A stretch of DNA of 14,427 nt from an uncultured Blautia sp. Its GTDB lineage: Bacteria; Bacillota; Clostridia; Lachnospirales; Lachnospiraceae. Under the pieces are notes generated by a model. It was given only the letters and a program-made list of their open reading frames with translations. It was not told where the DNA came from and did not search any database. The translations under genes were made by a program, and so were the position numbers. This document shows, piece by piece, positions 14,406 to 14,427 of this stretch; position 1 is the stretch's first letter; each line of letters starts with the position of its first letter. The DNA lies in NCBI GenBank assembly GCA_934408705.1, contig CAKRVL010000066.1, forward strand, positions 1-14,427. The letters run 5' to 3'.

Positions 14406-14427
14406 CGACAAAATCTTATTTATATAG

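Overview
The window reads as the replication-origin region of a low-to-moderate GC Bacillota chromosome, most likely a Lachnospiraceae-type Clostridia. This rests on the dnaA-dnaN-yaaA-recF order, AGGAGG-type ribosome binding sites, a CBS-domain manganese pyrophosphatase, and a SAM-I (S-box) riboswitch. The genus cannot be fixed from the sequence. Every gene I accept is on the minus strand, so transcription runs from right (dnaA) to left (murA), away from the origin.

Right part (about 14427 to 6600) is the replication block. dnaA is preceded by a leader with a near-consensus promoter, a 19-bp perfect inverted repeat and a possible 31-codon leader ORF. A 278-bp dnaA-dnaN spacer carries at least four exact TTATNCACA DnaA boxes and an AT-rich stretch, and is the probable oriC. 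dnaN, yaaA (S4 domain) and recF follow closely. In the slot where gyrB usually sits there is instead an 850-residue protein with N-terminal TPR-like helices, about 400 very acidic residues, and a C-terminal AAA+ domain of CbxX/SpoVK type whose Walker B and arginine-finger residues look degenerate. rsmA (16S rRNA dimethyladenosine methyltransferase) closes the block at a strong hairpin terminator.

Middle part (about 6600 to 5303) is a sparse segment. It holds a 149-residue secreted helical protein resembling the C-terminal part of DUF1002/YpuA proteins, with its own promoter. It also holds a compact promoter, 37-codon ORF and terminator cassette that I do not recognise and that may be a small protein or a structured RNA. 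Next to it is the promoter of the next operon, flanked by a 10-bp inverted repeat.

Left part (5302 to 161) is a second minus-strand gene run: a three-S1-domain protein, a CBS-DRTGG inorganic pyrophosphatase, a flavin-reductase-like FMN protein, a divergent shikimate-kinase-like P-loop kinase, and murA for peptidoglycan synthesis. Left of murA a new promoter starts a transcript whose 5' end is a SAM-I riboswitch cut by the window edge; the gene it controls is outside.

The points most worth a second look are the TPR/acidic/degenerate AAA protein in the gyrB position, the dnaA leader with its long hairpin and leader ORF, and the 37-codon cassette at 5416-5631.
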